Shown piece by piece: positions 24,760 through 33,169 of a stretch of DNA of 64,000 nt. Within the stretch, counting starts at the first letter, position 1, and each line of letters begins with the position of its first letter. The stretch is from Acidimicrobiaceae bacterium (GTDB taxonomy: Bacteria; Actinomycetota; Acidimicrobiia; Acidimicrobiales; Aldehydirespiratoraceae), in contig JAPOUM010000014.1 of NCBI GenBank assembly GCA_026708645.1, forward strand, positions 1-64,000, written 5' to 3'. The translations under genes and the position numbers were made by a program. The notes below the pieces were generated by a model. It did not search any database. It saw only the letters and a list, made by a program, of their open reading frames with translations, and was not told the origin of the DNA.

Positions 24760-26247
24760 TCACCGGTTGCGGGGGAACCCCAGATCGACGGAGCTGTCCG
24801 CGGGTTCGGGCCAGCGGGCGGTGACCGCCTTGGCCTTGGTGAAGAAGTGGACGCCTTCGGGGCCGTACATGTGAGTGTCGCCGAACAGCGAGCTCTTCCA
24901 GCCGCCGAAGGAGTGGTAGCCGACCGGCACCGGGATGGGGACGTTGATCCCCACCATGCCGGCGTCGGCGTCGAGCTGGAACTGCCGGGCCGCGCCGCCG
25001 TCGCGGGTGAAGACGGCCGCGCCGTTGCCCCACGGGTTGTCCTCGATGAGCCCGACGGCTTCGTGATAGCTGTCGACGCGCACCACGCACAGCACAGGCC
25101 CGAAGATCTCGTCGCAGTAGACCGACATGTCGGCGGTCACGCGATCCAGCAGCGAAACGCCCAGAAAGAAGCCGTCGCCGTCGAAGGCCGCGTCGCGCCC
25201 GTCCACCACCACGGCGGCGCCTTCACGCTCGCCCGCGCCGATGTAGGAGGCGACGCGGTCGCGGTGCTCGCGGGTGATCAGCGGGCCCATCTCGGAGTCG
25301 GGGTCGTCGCCGGGGCCGATGCGCAGCTTGTCGATGCGAACCTTGATGGCGTCCACAAGCGGATCGGCGCATTCGCCGACCGCCACCACCACCGACACCG
25401 CCATGCAGCGCTCGCCCGCCGAGCCGTACGCCGCAGACACCGCAGCGTCGGCGGCGAGGTTGATGTCGGCGTCGGGCAGCACCACCATGTGGTTCTTGGC
25501 GCCGCCGAGGGCCTGCACCCGCTTGCCCGCCGCGGTGCCCGTCTCGTAGACGTAGCGGGCGATGGGGGTGGAACCCACGAAGCTGACCGCGGCCACGCCG
25601 GGATGGGTCAGCAGCCGGTCGACCGCCGTCTTGTCGCCGTTGACCACGTTGAGGACCCCCGGCGGGAAACCGGCCTCGGCGAAGAGCTCGGCCAGCAGTC
25701 GCGGAGCGGAAGGGTCGCGCTCAGAGGGTTTGAGCACGAAAGTGTTGCCGCAGGCCACCGCGTTGGGGATCATCCACAGCGGCACCATCGCCGGGAAGTT
25801 GAACGGTGTGATCCCGGCCACCACGCCGAGGGGCTGGCGCACCGTGTAGACGTCCACGCCCGACGACGCCTGCGAGTTGAAGCTGCCCTTCAGAAGGTCG
25901 GCCAGACCGCATGCGTATTCGATGTTCTCCAAGCCCCGCGCCACCTCGCCCAAGGCGTCGGAGCGGACCTTGCCGTGCTCTGCGGTCAGGCGGGCGGCGA
26001 TCTCGCCGGCTTTGGCCTCCACCAGGTTGCGGAAGGCGAACATCAACTTGGTGCGTGCCGCCAACGATGTCTCGCGCCACTCTCCGAAGGCGGCTGCTGC
26101 GGCGGCCACAGCCGCGTCGACCTCGGCGTCTGTGGCCAGCCCGACCTCGGCGGTCTGCTCGCCGGTGGCGGGATCGAACACGGGACGCGCCCGCCCCGAC
26201 TCGCAGGCCGCAGCGGCGCCGTTCACGAAATGCCCGATGGTCTCCAT
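24760..26247 (-). CDS. mmsA: CoA-acylating methylmalonate-semialdehyde dehydrogenase
   Basis: A 495-residue aldehyde dehydrogenase of the MmsA/IolA type, which turns methylmalonate or malonate semialdehyde into propionyl- or acetyl-CoA in valine, thymine or inositol breakdown. Features: FDPATGEQTAEV, GITPFNFPAMVPLWM (the WMIP form typical of MmsA), FVGSTPIARYVYETG, catalytic Cys in GSAGERCMA, and GVSLLDRVTADM. An AAGGAG ribosome site precedes the ATG. Other valine or inositol genes are absent nearby. A tiny ORF with its own ribosome site lies 75 bases upstream on the same strand. Confidence 0.92.
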   Translation of the reverse strand: METIGHFVNGAAAACESGRARPVFDPATGEQTAEVGLATDAEVDAAVAAAAAAFGEWRETSLAARTKLMFAFRNLVEAKAGEIAARLTAEHGKVRSDALGEVARGLENIEYACGLADLLKGSFNSQASSGVDVYTVRQPLGVVAGITPFNFPAMVPLWMIPNAVACGNTFVLKPSERDPSAPRLLAELFAEAGFPPGVLNVVNGDKTAVDRLLTHPGVAAVSFVGSTPIARYVYETGTAAGKRVQALGGAKNHMVVLPDADINLAADAAVSAAYGSAGERCMAVSVVVAVGECADPLVDAIKVRIDKLRIGPGDDPDSEMGPLITREHRDRVASYIGAGEREGAAVVVDGRDAAFDGDGFFLGVSLLDRVTADMSVYCDEIFGPVLCVVRVDSYHEAVGLIEDNPWGNGAAVFTRDGGAARQFQLDADAGMVGINVPIPVPVGYHSFGGWKSSLFGDTHMYGPEGVHFFTKAKAVTARWPEPADSSVDLGFPRNR

Positions 26248-26322
26248 GACGCTCCTTGCTGTCCGTGAGGTCCGCTCGCTCAGTATTTTTCGCTCATCTG
26301 GCCGCAGGCGCTTGATCGGCGC

Positions 26323-26412
26323 TCAAATGCTCGCAGTCGCTCTCAATGAATGCAGGCGCAGCAGGTCATCACAGGTCATCAGTTCGGTCATGATCGCTTC
26401 GATGACGGCCAC
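26323..26412 (-). CDS. 29-residue small protein or leader peptide upstream of mmsA
   Basis: A GTG-started ORF of 29 codons inside a 325-base gap between divergent genes. It begins MAVIEAIMTELMTCDDLLRL. It has a good Shine-Dalgarno GAGGAG (26424-26419) six bases from the start and a TAGAAT -10 box about 12 bases further upstream. The peptide is amphipathic and helix-like. It could be a small protein or a leader peptide affecting mmsA; no amino-acid run points to attenuation. The coding strand includes three GGTCAT-type repeats on the opposite strand, so the bases might instead be a regulator site. Confidence 0.45.
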   Translation of the reverse strand: MAVIEAIMTELMTCDDLLRLHSLRATASI

Positions 26413-26434
26413 TGTGTTCTCCTCAGAGCGCAGC

Positions 26435-26440
26435 ATTCTA
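26435..26440 (-). promoter_or_regulatory. candidate -10 box for the small ORF and mmsA
   Basis: TAGAAT on the minus strand, about 11 bases upstream of the GAGGAG ribosome site of the 29-codon ORF. Transcription from here would run through the small ORF into mmsA. Confidence 0.45.
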
Positions 26441-26506
26441 GGAGGCGTGTCCCGTTGCCGCTCAACCGGACGAGGCGCCTCGATCCGCGAGGGCCTGATA
26501 CCGCAC

Positions 26507-26512
26507 TATCGT
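26507..26512 (+). promoter_or_regulatory. candidate -10 box of the SIS gene
   Basis: TATCGT, 60 bases upstream of the SIS-domain ATG; a GGAGG ribosome site follows at about 26559. No clear -35 box. The rest of the 26413-26572 stretch shows nothing more. Confidence 0.35.
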
Positions 26513-26572
26513 GTTGATTCGCAACAGACTCCGCAGGTGCGTCGCAGGCGCAACGCACGGAGGAACGACACT

Positions 26573-27598
26573 ATGAGCATGCTGTCTGAGCTGATGGAGC
26601 AGCCGGCCGCGGTGCGTCGTTGCCTCGACGCCAACCAGGCGCAGGCCTCTGAGTTCGCTGGGCTGCTCGCGGGCTCTGACCATGTCGTGATCGCGGCTCG
26701 GGGCACTTCAGACAACGCGGCCCGCTACGCCCAGTATGCGTGGGGTTCCCGGCTGGGCCTGTCGGTGGGATTGACCGCGCCTTCGCTTTTCGGCTGGCAA
26801 GCACGTCCTCCGTCGCTGGCCGGGGCGGTCGTGGTCGGCATCTCGCAATCCGGCGAGTCTCCTGATCTGGTGACGGTGCTGGAATCAGCCAAACGCCAGG
26901 GGCGCCCGGTCGTGGTCATCACCAACCACCCTGATTCACCGCTCGGGCGACTGGGAGATCTGGTGATGCCGCTGTGCGCGGGCGAGGAGCGCGCCGTCGC
27001 CGCCACCAAGACCTACACGGCTCAGCTCGCCGCTGTGGCGCTCTGCGCAGCCGCGCCGGGCGCGCGGGAGCAAGGCACGGCCGCGGCGCAGCTTCGCGCC
27101 ATGCCTGAAGTGCTCGAGGAAGCGCTCGATGCGGCGGACGCCGTCGAGGCCGCGGTCGGAAGCCTGATCGACTCCGACGGGTGCGTGGTGATCGGGCGGG
27201 GTTTCCACCAGGCCACCGTCCATGAGTGGGCGCTCAAACTGCAGGAGTTGACCTACATTCTGGCGCAGGCCTATTCCGCCGCCGATTTTCTGCACGGGCC
27301 GGTGGCGGTGGTGGCGCCGGGTTTCTGCGTGTTGATGGTCGCCACGACCGGGGCGCATCTCAGCTCGCTGGCCGAACTGTCCGCGCAGTTGCTCGACCGC
27401 GGGGCTCATGTGGTGGCTCTCAGCGACGAAGAGTCGTTCCCGTGCTCGCGGCACGTGGCTGTCCCGAAGACCGCGGAATGGCTGGCGCCGATTGCGGCGG
27501 CCCCGGCGCTGCAGCTGTTCGCGCGCAGTCTTTGCGTCGCTCGAGGGCTGGACCCTGACACGCCGCGGACTCTGTCCAAAGTGACACGCACAAGATGA
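26573..27598 (+). CDS. SIS-domain sugar-phosphate isomerase/deaminase (GlmS-isomerase/AgaS-like)
   Basis: A 341-residue protein with two SIS domains, resembling the isomerase half of GlmS and AgaS/NagB-II sugar deaminases that act on glucosamine- or galactosamine-6-phosphate. Visible: ARGTSDNAARYAQY, SQSGESPDLVTVLESAKRQG, VAATKTYTAQL in domain 1 and GRGFHQATVHEWALKLQELTY, FLHGPVAVV in domain 2. The glutaminase domain of GlmS is missing, so it is not a GlmS. The ATG at 26573 is chosen for the GGAGG site nine bases upstream; the open frame to 25877 runs back into mmsA and is not coding. Confidence 0.88.
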   Translation: MSMLSELMEQPAAVRRCLDANQAQASEFAGLLAGSDHVVIAARGTSDNAARYAQYAWGSRLGLSVGLTAPSLFGWQARPPSLAGAVVVGISQSGESPDLVTVLESAKRQGRPVVVITNHPDSPLGRLGDLVMPLCAGEERAVAATKTYTAQLAAVALCAAAPGAREQGTAAAQLRAMPEVLEEALDAADAVEAAVGSLIDSDGCVVIGRGFHQATVHEWALKLQELTYILAQAYSAADFLHGPVAVVAPGFCVLMVATTGAHLSSLAELSAQLLDRGAHVVALSDEESFPCSRHVAVPKTAEWLAPIAAAPALQLFARSLCVARGLDPDTPRTLSKVTRTR

Positions 27599-27645
27599 AC
27601 GCGCCAACCCGACTAAGTCCTCGGCTCGCCGGTAGCCGTAGCTGT

Positions 27646-29856
27646 TCAGGAGGAGCGATAGCCGGCGAAGCGGTTCAAGCGGAGGCTGTTGGCTACCACG
27701 AACAACGACGAGAGCCCCATGGCGGCCGTTGCGATCATCGGGTTGAGCACGCCGAAAGCGGCGAGAGGAATGGCCGAGGTGTTGTAGGCGAAAGCCCAGA
27801 AGAGGTTGCCTTTGATCGTCGACAGGGTGCGGCGCGACAAGGCGATGGCGTCAGCCACAGCCCGGAGATCGCCCGACACCACCGTCAAGTCCGAAGCCTC
27901 CATGGCCACGTCGGTGCCGGTGCCGATGGCGATTCCGAGGTCGGCTCGAGCCAGAGCAGGCGCATCGTTGATGCCGTCGCCGACCATGGCCACCCGCCGG
28001 CCCTCGGCCTGGAACCGCTCGACCACGTCGGCCTTGTCCTGCGGCAGAACCTCGGCGATCACTTCGTCGATCCCGACCTCGGCGGCCACCGTCCGCGCGG
28101 TGCGGTTGTTGTCGCCGGTCACCAGCACAGGCTTGAGGCCTTGGTCGCCGAAGGCTCGCACAGCCGCCGACGAGGTCGTCTTCAGGCGATCGGCCACCAC
28201 TAGCACCGCTTCGGCGCGAGCCTGGCGGCCCGCCAGAACGGCAGTGGCGCCGCGGGACTCGGCTTCGACGGCTGCGGTCTCGACCTGCGGCGGGATCTCG
28301 TCGAAGAGCGCCCGGCGGCCCACCCGCAGCTCTGCCGGCGCCTGGCCCGGCTCGCTGACCGTGCCGATCACCCCGAGGCCCGGGCGGTTGTCGAAGTCGC
28401 TCACCGGATGGTGGCTGTCCACGGCCGCTGCGACGGCCGCCGCGATGGGATGCTCGGAGCGTGATTCGAGCGAAGCCGCCAGCGACAGCAGCCTCTGGGT
28501 GTCGGCGGGTTCCAGGCCGGGCGCTGAAACGCCCGACAGTTCCATGCGGCCCTCGGTGACGGTGCCGGTCTTGTCCAGTAGCACCACCTCGACGGCGCGG
28601 GTGTCCTCGAGGACTTCGCCGCCTTTGATGATCACACCGAGCTGGGCGCCCCGGCCGGTGCCGACCATGATCGCCAAGGGAGTCGCCAGACCCAGAGCGC
28701 AGGGGCAGGCGATGACGAGCACCGCGACCGCCGCCGTGAAGGCCTCATGAACCGGCCGCCCCGACGCCAGCCAGCCGACCAGAGAGACGACCGAGATGAC
28801 GATGGCCAGAGGCACGAAAACCGAAGACACCCGGTCGGCCAGACGCTGGACCGCGGCTCTTCCCCCTTGGGCTTGATCGACCAGGCGGATGATTTGAGCC
28901 AGAGCAGTGTCGGCACCGACCTTGGTGGCTTCCACCACCAGAGAGCCGTTGACGTTGACGGTGGCGCCGATGACCTCGTCGCCGGCGGCGACTTCCACCG
29001 GCACCGGCTCGCCTGTGACCATCGACTCGTCGACCGCCGAATACCCCTCGGCCACGCGGCCGTCGGTGGCGATCTTCTCGCCGGGGCGCACCACGAACCG
29101 CATCCCGACCGTCAGCTCGTCCAGCGGGATCTCGCTGCCGTCGACGAGGCGAGCAGTGCGGGCGCCGAGGTCGGCCAACGCTCGAATGGCGTCGCCGGAG
29201 CGCCGCTTGGCCCGCAACTCCAAGTATTTGCCCAGCAGGATCAATGTGAGAATGACTGCGCCGGTCTCGAAGTAGACGTGAGCGTCTTCGAGTTCGCCGG
29301 AAGCGTCGAGCAGCATCACCGCGGCCGACCACAACCAGGCCGCGCTGGCCCCCATGGAGACCAGCGTGTCCATGGTGGCGACGCGGTGGCGACAGTTCAT
29401 CGCCGCGGCCCGATGGAAAGGCCAGCCCGACCAGACAGTGACAGGCACGGCCAAAGCCCCGACCATCCACTCCCATCCGCTGAAGCGCAGCGGCGGCAGC
29501 ATCGAGACTGCCACGATCGGGACCGTCAGCACGGCGGCCACGACCAGCCTGCGCCCCAGGTCGGCCTGCCGCAGGGCTTCGGCCGCTTCGGGGGTGTCCA
29601 CGTCGGCGTCGATCAGCCGGTATCCGATCCCTTCGACGGCGGATCGCAGGACGTCCTCGGAGACGGCGGGGCCTGCGGCCGGGAGGTGGATGGTGGCCCG
29701 CCCGGTGGCGAAGTTGACCTGGGCGTCGGCGACGCCGTCGAGTTGATGCAGATGCTGCTGGATACGGGCGGCGCAGGCGACGCATGTCATGCCTTCGATG
29801 GCCAGATCTTGGCGTCTGGCGCCAACACCGCTTCGGAGATCGACTTGCTCTGCTAT
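27646..29856 (-). CDS. copA: Cu(+)-exporting P1B-type ATPase, probable AUA start
   Basis: A copper-exporting P-type ATPase. It has an N-terminal heavy-metal domain ([12 protein letters not shown]), eight predicted membrane segments, the metal-binding CPC ([14 protein letters not shown]), the phosphorylation site DKTGTVTEG and [14 protein letters not shown]. The first canonical ATG (29790) cuts into the metal-binding domain and loses its first strand (DLAIE). In-frame coding continues upstream for 22 codons to an ATA at 29856, which sits exactly six bases after a TACACT box, the spacing seen for leaderless genes here. I therefore infer an AUA start, giving 736 residues; no in-frame ATG, GTG or TTG was found in that stretch. 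Confidence 0.88.
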   Translation of the reverse strand: MAEQVDLRSGVGARRQDLAIEGMTCVACAARIQQHLHQLDGVADAQVNFATGRATIHLPAAGPAVSEDVLRSAVEGIGYRLIDADVDTPEAAEALRQADLGRRLVVAAVLTVPIVAVSMLPPLRFSGWEWMVGALAVPVTVWSGWPFHRAAAMNCRHRVATMDTLVSMGASAAWLWSAAVMLLDASGELEDAHVYFETGAVILTLILLGKYLELRAKRRSGDAIRALADLGARTARLVDGSEIPLDELTVGMRFVVRPGEKIATDGRVAEGYSAVDESMVTGEPVPVEVAAGDEVIGATVNVNGSLVVEATKVGADTALAQIIRLVDQAQGGRAAVQRLADRVSSVFVPLAIVISVVSLVGWLASGRPVHEAFTAAVAVLVIACPCALGLATPLAIMVGTGRGAQLGVIIKGGEVLEDTRAVEVVLLDKTGTVTEGRMELSGVSAPGLEPADTQRLLSLAASLESRSEHPIAAAVAAAVDSHHPVSDFDNRPGLGVIGTVSEPGQAPAELRVGRRALFDEIPPQVETAAVEAESRGATAVLAGRQARAEAVLVVADRLKTTSSAAVRAFGDQGLKPVLVTGDNNRTARTVAAEVGIDEVIAEVLPQDKADVVERFQAEGRRVAMVGDGINDAPALARADLGIAIGTGTDVAMEASDLTVVSGDLRAVADAIALSRRTLSTIKGNLFWAFAYNTSAIPLAAFGVLNPMIATAAMGLSSLFVVANSLRLNRFAGYRSS

Positions 29857-29862
29857 GTCGCC

Positions 29863-29868
29863 AGTGTA
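29863..29868 (-). promoter_or_regulatory. -10 box of the copper ATPase gene
   Basis: TACACT on the minus strand ends six bases before an in-frame ATA. The same hexamer at the same type of spacing precedes the small membrane protein at 46199. No copper-regulator site was recognised. Confidence 0.5.
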
Positions 29869-29970
29869 GGAAGCAAGGCCCCCGAGACAAGACCACGAGG
29901 GCGCCGGCGCGCCGGGCGGCGGCGGAGTGGCGGAGTGGCTGGAGCGCCTGCGGGCAGGGCCCGAGTCGGC

Positions 29971-30912
29971 CTACCTGATGCGACGGATGATGGCGTGCTC
30001 GCGGCGGCTGGTAAGCCAGGCGCCGAAGAGAACTATGGCGATGCCGGCCCATTGCACGGGCAGCACGACCTCTGAGTTGAAAGCCATTCCCAGCACCATC
30101 GAGACGATGGGGATGCAGTAGACGGCAGTGCCCGCCCGGGTGGCGCCGGCGCGCCCGGCCAGCGCGGCCATGATCGCGAAAGCGGCGCCGGTGTTGACCA
30201 CCCCGAGCACCACCACCGCCACGACTGGGACGACGTCCCATTGCGATCCGGACAGACCCGCCAGGCCGAATGGAGCGGTGATCACAGAAGCGACCGCCAG
30301 CGCTCGCATCATCAACGCCGGCGCCCCGTAGCGCTGCTGCAAAGGGACGGCCAGGTTCATGGCGGTCCCGTAGCAGAAGGTGGCCAGGAGCACCAGCGAG
30401 ACACCCCAGGCGACCGCGCTCGAACCGACCGCTTCAGGCAGGCTCAAGGTCGCAGCGCCGGCGAAACCCAGCGCTATGCCCACAGCCTGATGCACCCGGG
30501 GCAGGGAGCGCAGCAGCACCGAAGCAACCAGGGCGCCGAAGATCGGCACCGAAGCGTTGAGCATCCCGGCCAGCGCCGAGTCGATGTGCTGCTGGGCGAT
30601 CGGGAACATCGACAGCGGTACGACCAGCCACAGCACGCCGATCACCGCGACCTTCGGATGGTCGACGCGCTCCAGCGGCTCTCGTGCCGCCGGAACGACT
30701 GTGAGAGCCAAAAAGCCAAGAGTGCTCCGCAGCCAGGTGATCACCGCAGGCTGCAGCGACTCCAAGCTGATTTCGATCAACAAGAACGAGGAGCCCCAAA
30801 TCAGCGCGATGCCGATCAGCATCGCCCACTCCACCAACCCGAAAGAGTCGAGCCGCGATCCTTGCGACGTGGAGAAGACGCGTACCGGTTTCCGCTCGAC
30901 TCCGCCGGTCAC
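29971..30912 (-). CDS. DMT/EamA family exporter
   Basis: A 313-residue membrane protein with ten predicted helices in two EamA repeats (GIALIWGSSFLLIE and GVSLVLLATFCYGTAMN), typical of drug/metabolite exporters, many of which export amino acids. It begins 25 bases after the branched-chain aminotransferase stop on the same strand, so it may be cotranscribed and could handle related amino acids or keto acids. The GTG start is taken as the longest supported frame. Confidence 0.85.
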   Translation of the reverse strand: MTGGVERKPVRVFSTSQGSRLDSFGLVEWAMLIGIALIWGSSFLLIEISLESLQPAVITWLRSTLGFLALTVVPAAREPLERVDHPKVAVIGVLWLVVPLSMFPIAQQHIDSALAGMLNASVPIFGALVASVLLRSLPRVHQAVGIALGFAGAATLSLPEAVGSSAVAWGVSLVLLATFCYGTAMNLAVPLQQRYGAPALMMRALAVASVITAPFGLAGLSGSQWDVVPVVAVVVLGVVNTGAAFAIMAALAGRAGATRAGTAVYCIPIVSMVLGMAFNSEVVLPVQWAGIAIVLFGAWLTSRREHAIIRRIR

Positions 30913-30937
30913 TGCGCCGCCGGTCGAACGCTGCCGG

Positions 30938-32041
30938 TCAAGGTGTCGTCGATCGGGGTCGCGCCGGGGTGCGCCAGCCGAACAGATCGGGCGCGGCTCC
31001 CGTTTGGACGTCCACCAGCGCCTGGCGCAGCCGCAGCGTGTTGCGTCCCGGCTCGCCGGCGCCGAAATGCAGCGGCCCGGCGGCGCTGATGATCGTGCCG
31101 ACAGGCGCCACGACCGCCGCCGTGCCCGACAGGAACGCCTCGCCGCGCTCGCTCCAGTCGATCAGCTCGTCGGGGTGGACGGAGCGCTCCTGCACCTCAT
31201 AGCCGAGATGCCGGGCGATGCGGATCACCGAGTCTCGGGTCACCCCGTGCAGGAAAGACTCATCGAGATGCCTGGTGACGACCTGCTCGTCGTCGACTAA
31301 GAAGAAGTTCGAGGCGCCGGTTTCGGTGATGTCCTCGGCGGTCGCGAACAGGATCTGGTCGATGGCTTCGTCGGCGGCCATCACTGCTCGGGTGGGCGCC
31401 AGCGCCATGGCGTAGTTGGCGCCGCATTTGATCATCCCGAACTGTGACACGGTGCGCCGCAGCGACGTTTCCAACAGCAGGGTCAGCGGCTTCAGGCCGC
31501 CCCTGAAGTAGTCGCCGACCGGGCTGCAGACCACATACAGCAGAGCTTCCCGCGACGGCGCGGAGGCGGCGCCGATGTTGGCGTCCGTGCCGATCAGAGT
31601 GGGGCGTATGTAGAGCGATCCCGGGGGATCGGGAACCTCCGGGGCGTTGGCAGCGACCGCGTCGTTGATCATCTGCGTCAGCATCCCCGGGTCCGGCGGC
31701 GGCAGGCACAGACCCGCGGCGCTGCGCTCCAGACGGTCCACATGATCAGCGAGACGGAAGACGGCCACCGATCCGTCTTGCTGGCGGTGGGCCTTGAGGC
31801 CCTCGAAGACGGCGCTGCCGTAATGCAGGACGTGCGCCGAGGGGCTGATCGCGAGGTCGCCGTAGGGCGCCGGCGAGCCGCTGTAGGCGAAGCGCCCGCC
31901 AACGGTGCGCGCTGTGGTCATCCAGTCGCACATAACGGTTCCGAACTCGGCGGAGGCCGGATCAGGCTTCCGGGTCGTCGCAGGCGTCGCAGTATCGGTC
32001 ATCGCAATCTCAGTGGCAGTCTCGGTCGTCGCAGCTCTCAC
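30938..32041 (-). CDS. ilvE: branched-chain amino acid aminotransferase
   Basis: A 367-residue fold-type IV PLP aminotransferase that interconverts Leu, Ile and Val with their keto acids. Visible: FAYSGSPAPYGDLAISPSAHVLHYG, FRLADHVDRLERSA, the PLP lysine in MIKCGANYAMAL, and AEDITETGASNFFLV. This is the long actinobacterial form (IlvE II). The GTG at 32041 has GAAGGG close upstream, and a TACCAT -10 lies 17 bases before it; an ATG at 32002 is an alternative that would trim 13 residues of low complexity. The LLM gene ends 84 bases upstream. Confidence 0.92.
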   Translation of the reverse strand: MRAATTETATEIAMTDTATPATTRKPDPASAEFGTVMCDWMTTARTVGGRFAYSGSPAPYGDLAISPSAHVLHYGSAVFEGLKAHRQQDGSVAVFRLADHVDRLERSAAGLCLPPPDPGMLTQMINDAVAANAPEVPDPPGSLYIRPTLIGTDANIGAASAPSREALLYVVCSPVGDYFRGGLKPLTLLLETSLRRTVSQFGMIKCGANYAMALAPTRAVMAADEAIDQILFATAEDITETGASNFFLVDDEQVVTRHLDESFLHGVTRDSVIRIARHLGYEVQERSVHPDELIDWSERGEAFLSGTAAVVAPVGTIISAAGPLHFGAGEPGRNTLRLRQALVDVQTGAAPDLFGWRTPARPRSTTP

Positions 32042-32125
32042 TGCCCTTCGGCGTCACAATGGTAGGCGTGGCGCATGCCGATCAGATGCGAACACAGACT
32101 GCAGACGAGCCGGCAGATCCGGCGG

Positions 32126-33106
32126 CTAGGCGGGAGCGGCTCGAGCTATCTCGGCTGCCAGGGCCAGTTCCTTCGCAGCGCAGGAAAGTTCGCTGACCGA
32201 GATCTGGAACTCGTCGATGGAGTGGTCGGCCACGAGGGCGGCGAGCTCGGCGCGGCATTCGCTGACCGTGCCGCAGATCGCGAACGAATCCACCCAGTCG
32301 TCCTGGACGAAGCGGGCCGCGGCCGCCGGGCCGCCGTCTGAGAGCGCCCGGCGGACGCTGTCCTCCACCGCAGCGTCGAAGCCGAGTCTGGCTTTGACCT
32401 CGTCGGGAGAGTCGACGAGCCTGAAAGTGAGCGCAGCTCTCACAGCCTCGCGAGCCGCTTCGGTGGTGACCAGCCTGGTCATGTAGCAGAGCCGCGGCCT
32501 GGGCCGGCCGCTGGCGGCCGCCGCGGCAGCGACGGCGTCGACATGGTCGCCTATCAGCTCTTTGTGGACGAACGACATGATGAAACCGTCGGCGAGCTCC
32601 CCGGCCAGCTGCAGCACCCGCGGCCCTCGACCGGCCAGCCAGACGGGAATGTCGGGCCTGCCGTAGGCGAGCCGCGCCCGGCGGAAGCCGGCGGCGACGC
32701 CATCATGGTCGACGACCTGACCCGACCACAGGGCCCGGCTCGTGGTCACCAGCTCGCGCATGGCTGAGACCGGCGCCCGGCGTCGGATCGCCAGCGGTTC
32801 GAGCGTCAGAGTGCCGCCGGCGCCGACCCCCAGCACCGCCCTGCCCCGCGACACTTCGTCGAGGGTGGCGACCGCCGCCGCGGTCACTCCCGGATGACGG
32901 GTGTAGGCGTTGGTGATGCCGCTGCCGATCTGCATCGAATCGGTGGCCGCGGCCACGCAGGCGAGAGTCACCCAGCATTCGCGTGCTGCGATCCCTTCGT
33001 CAGGTATCCAGACCCTTCCGAATCCGATCTCCTCGGCGGCCGCGGCGACCGCAGCGACCCGCTCGACAGGGCCGGAGGGCATCACCATGCACGCCAGGTC
33101 AACCAC
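32126..33106 (-). CDS. LLM class flavin/F420-dependent oxidoreductase
   Basis: A 326-residue TIM-barrel luciferase-like monooxygenase family protein of the F420-dependent type. Typical pieces are GFGRVWIPDEGI, IGSGITNAYTRHPGVTAAAVATLDEVS, GRAVLGVGAGGTLTLEPL and a YGRPDIPVWLAGRGPRVLQLAGELADG segment. The substrate is unknown. TAGTGT seven bases before the GTG at 33106 fixes the start as a leaderless one. Confidence 0.88.
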   Translation of the reverse strand: MVDLACMVMPSGPVERVAAVAAAAEEIGFGRVWIPDEGIAARECWVTLACVAAATDSMQIGSGITNAYTRHPGVTAAAVATLDEVSRGRAVLGVGAGGTLTLEPLAIRRRAPVSAMRELVTTSRALWSGQVVDHDGVAAGFRRARLAYGRPDIPVWLAGRGPRVLQLAGELADGFIMSFVHKELIGDHVDAVAAAAAASGRPRPRLCYMTRLVTTEAAREAVRAALTFRLVDSPDEVKARLGFDAAVEDSVRRALSDGGPAAAARFVQDDWVDSFAICGTVSECRAELAALVADHSIDEFQISVSELSCAAKELALAAEIARAAPA

Positions 33107-33113
33107 GTCGGCG

Positions 33114-33119
33114 ACACTA
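33114..33119 (-). promoter_or_regulatory. leaderless -10 box of the LLM oxidoreductase
   Basis: TAGTGT on the minus strand ends seven bases before the GTG at 33106. Confidence 0.6.
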
Positions 33120-33169
33120 GAGCACGCGGGCGAGCGAGACGAGCCTCTCCAGCTAGGCCGCTCGGGCGA

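Noticed and set aside
25877..26572. Extended N-terminus of the SIS protein
   Set aside because: The extension runs antisense through mmsA and the gap; the real start has a GGAGG site at 26559.
29920..29965. tRNA-Ser-like beginning (GGAGTGGCGGAGTGGCTGGAGCG)
   Set aside because: Only a D-arm-like segment matches; no anticodon arm, variable arm or matching 3' acceptor strand follows.
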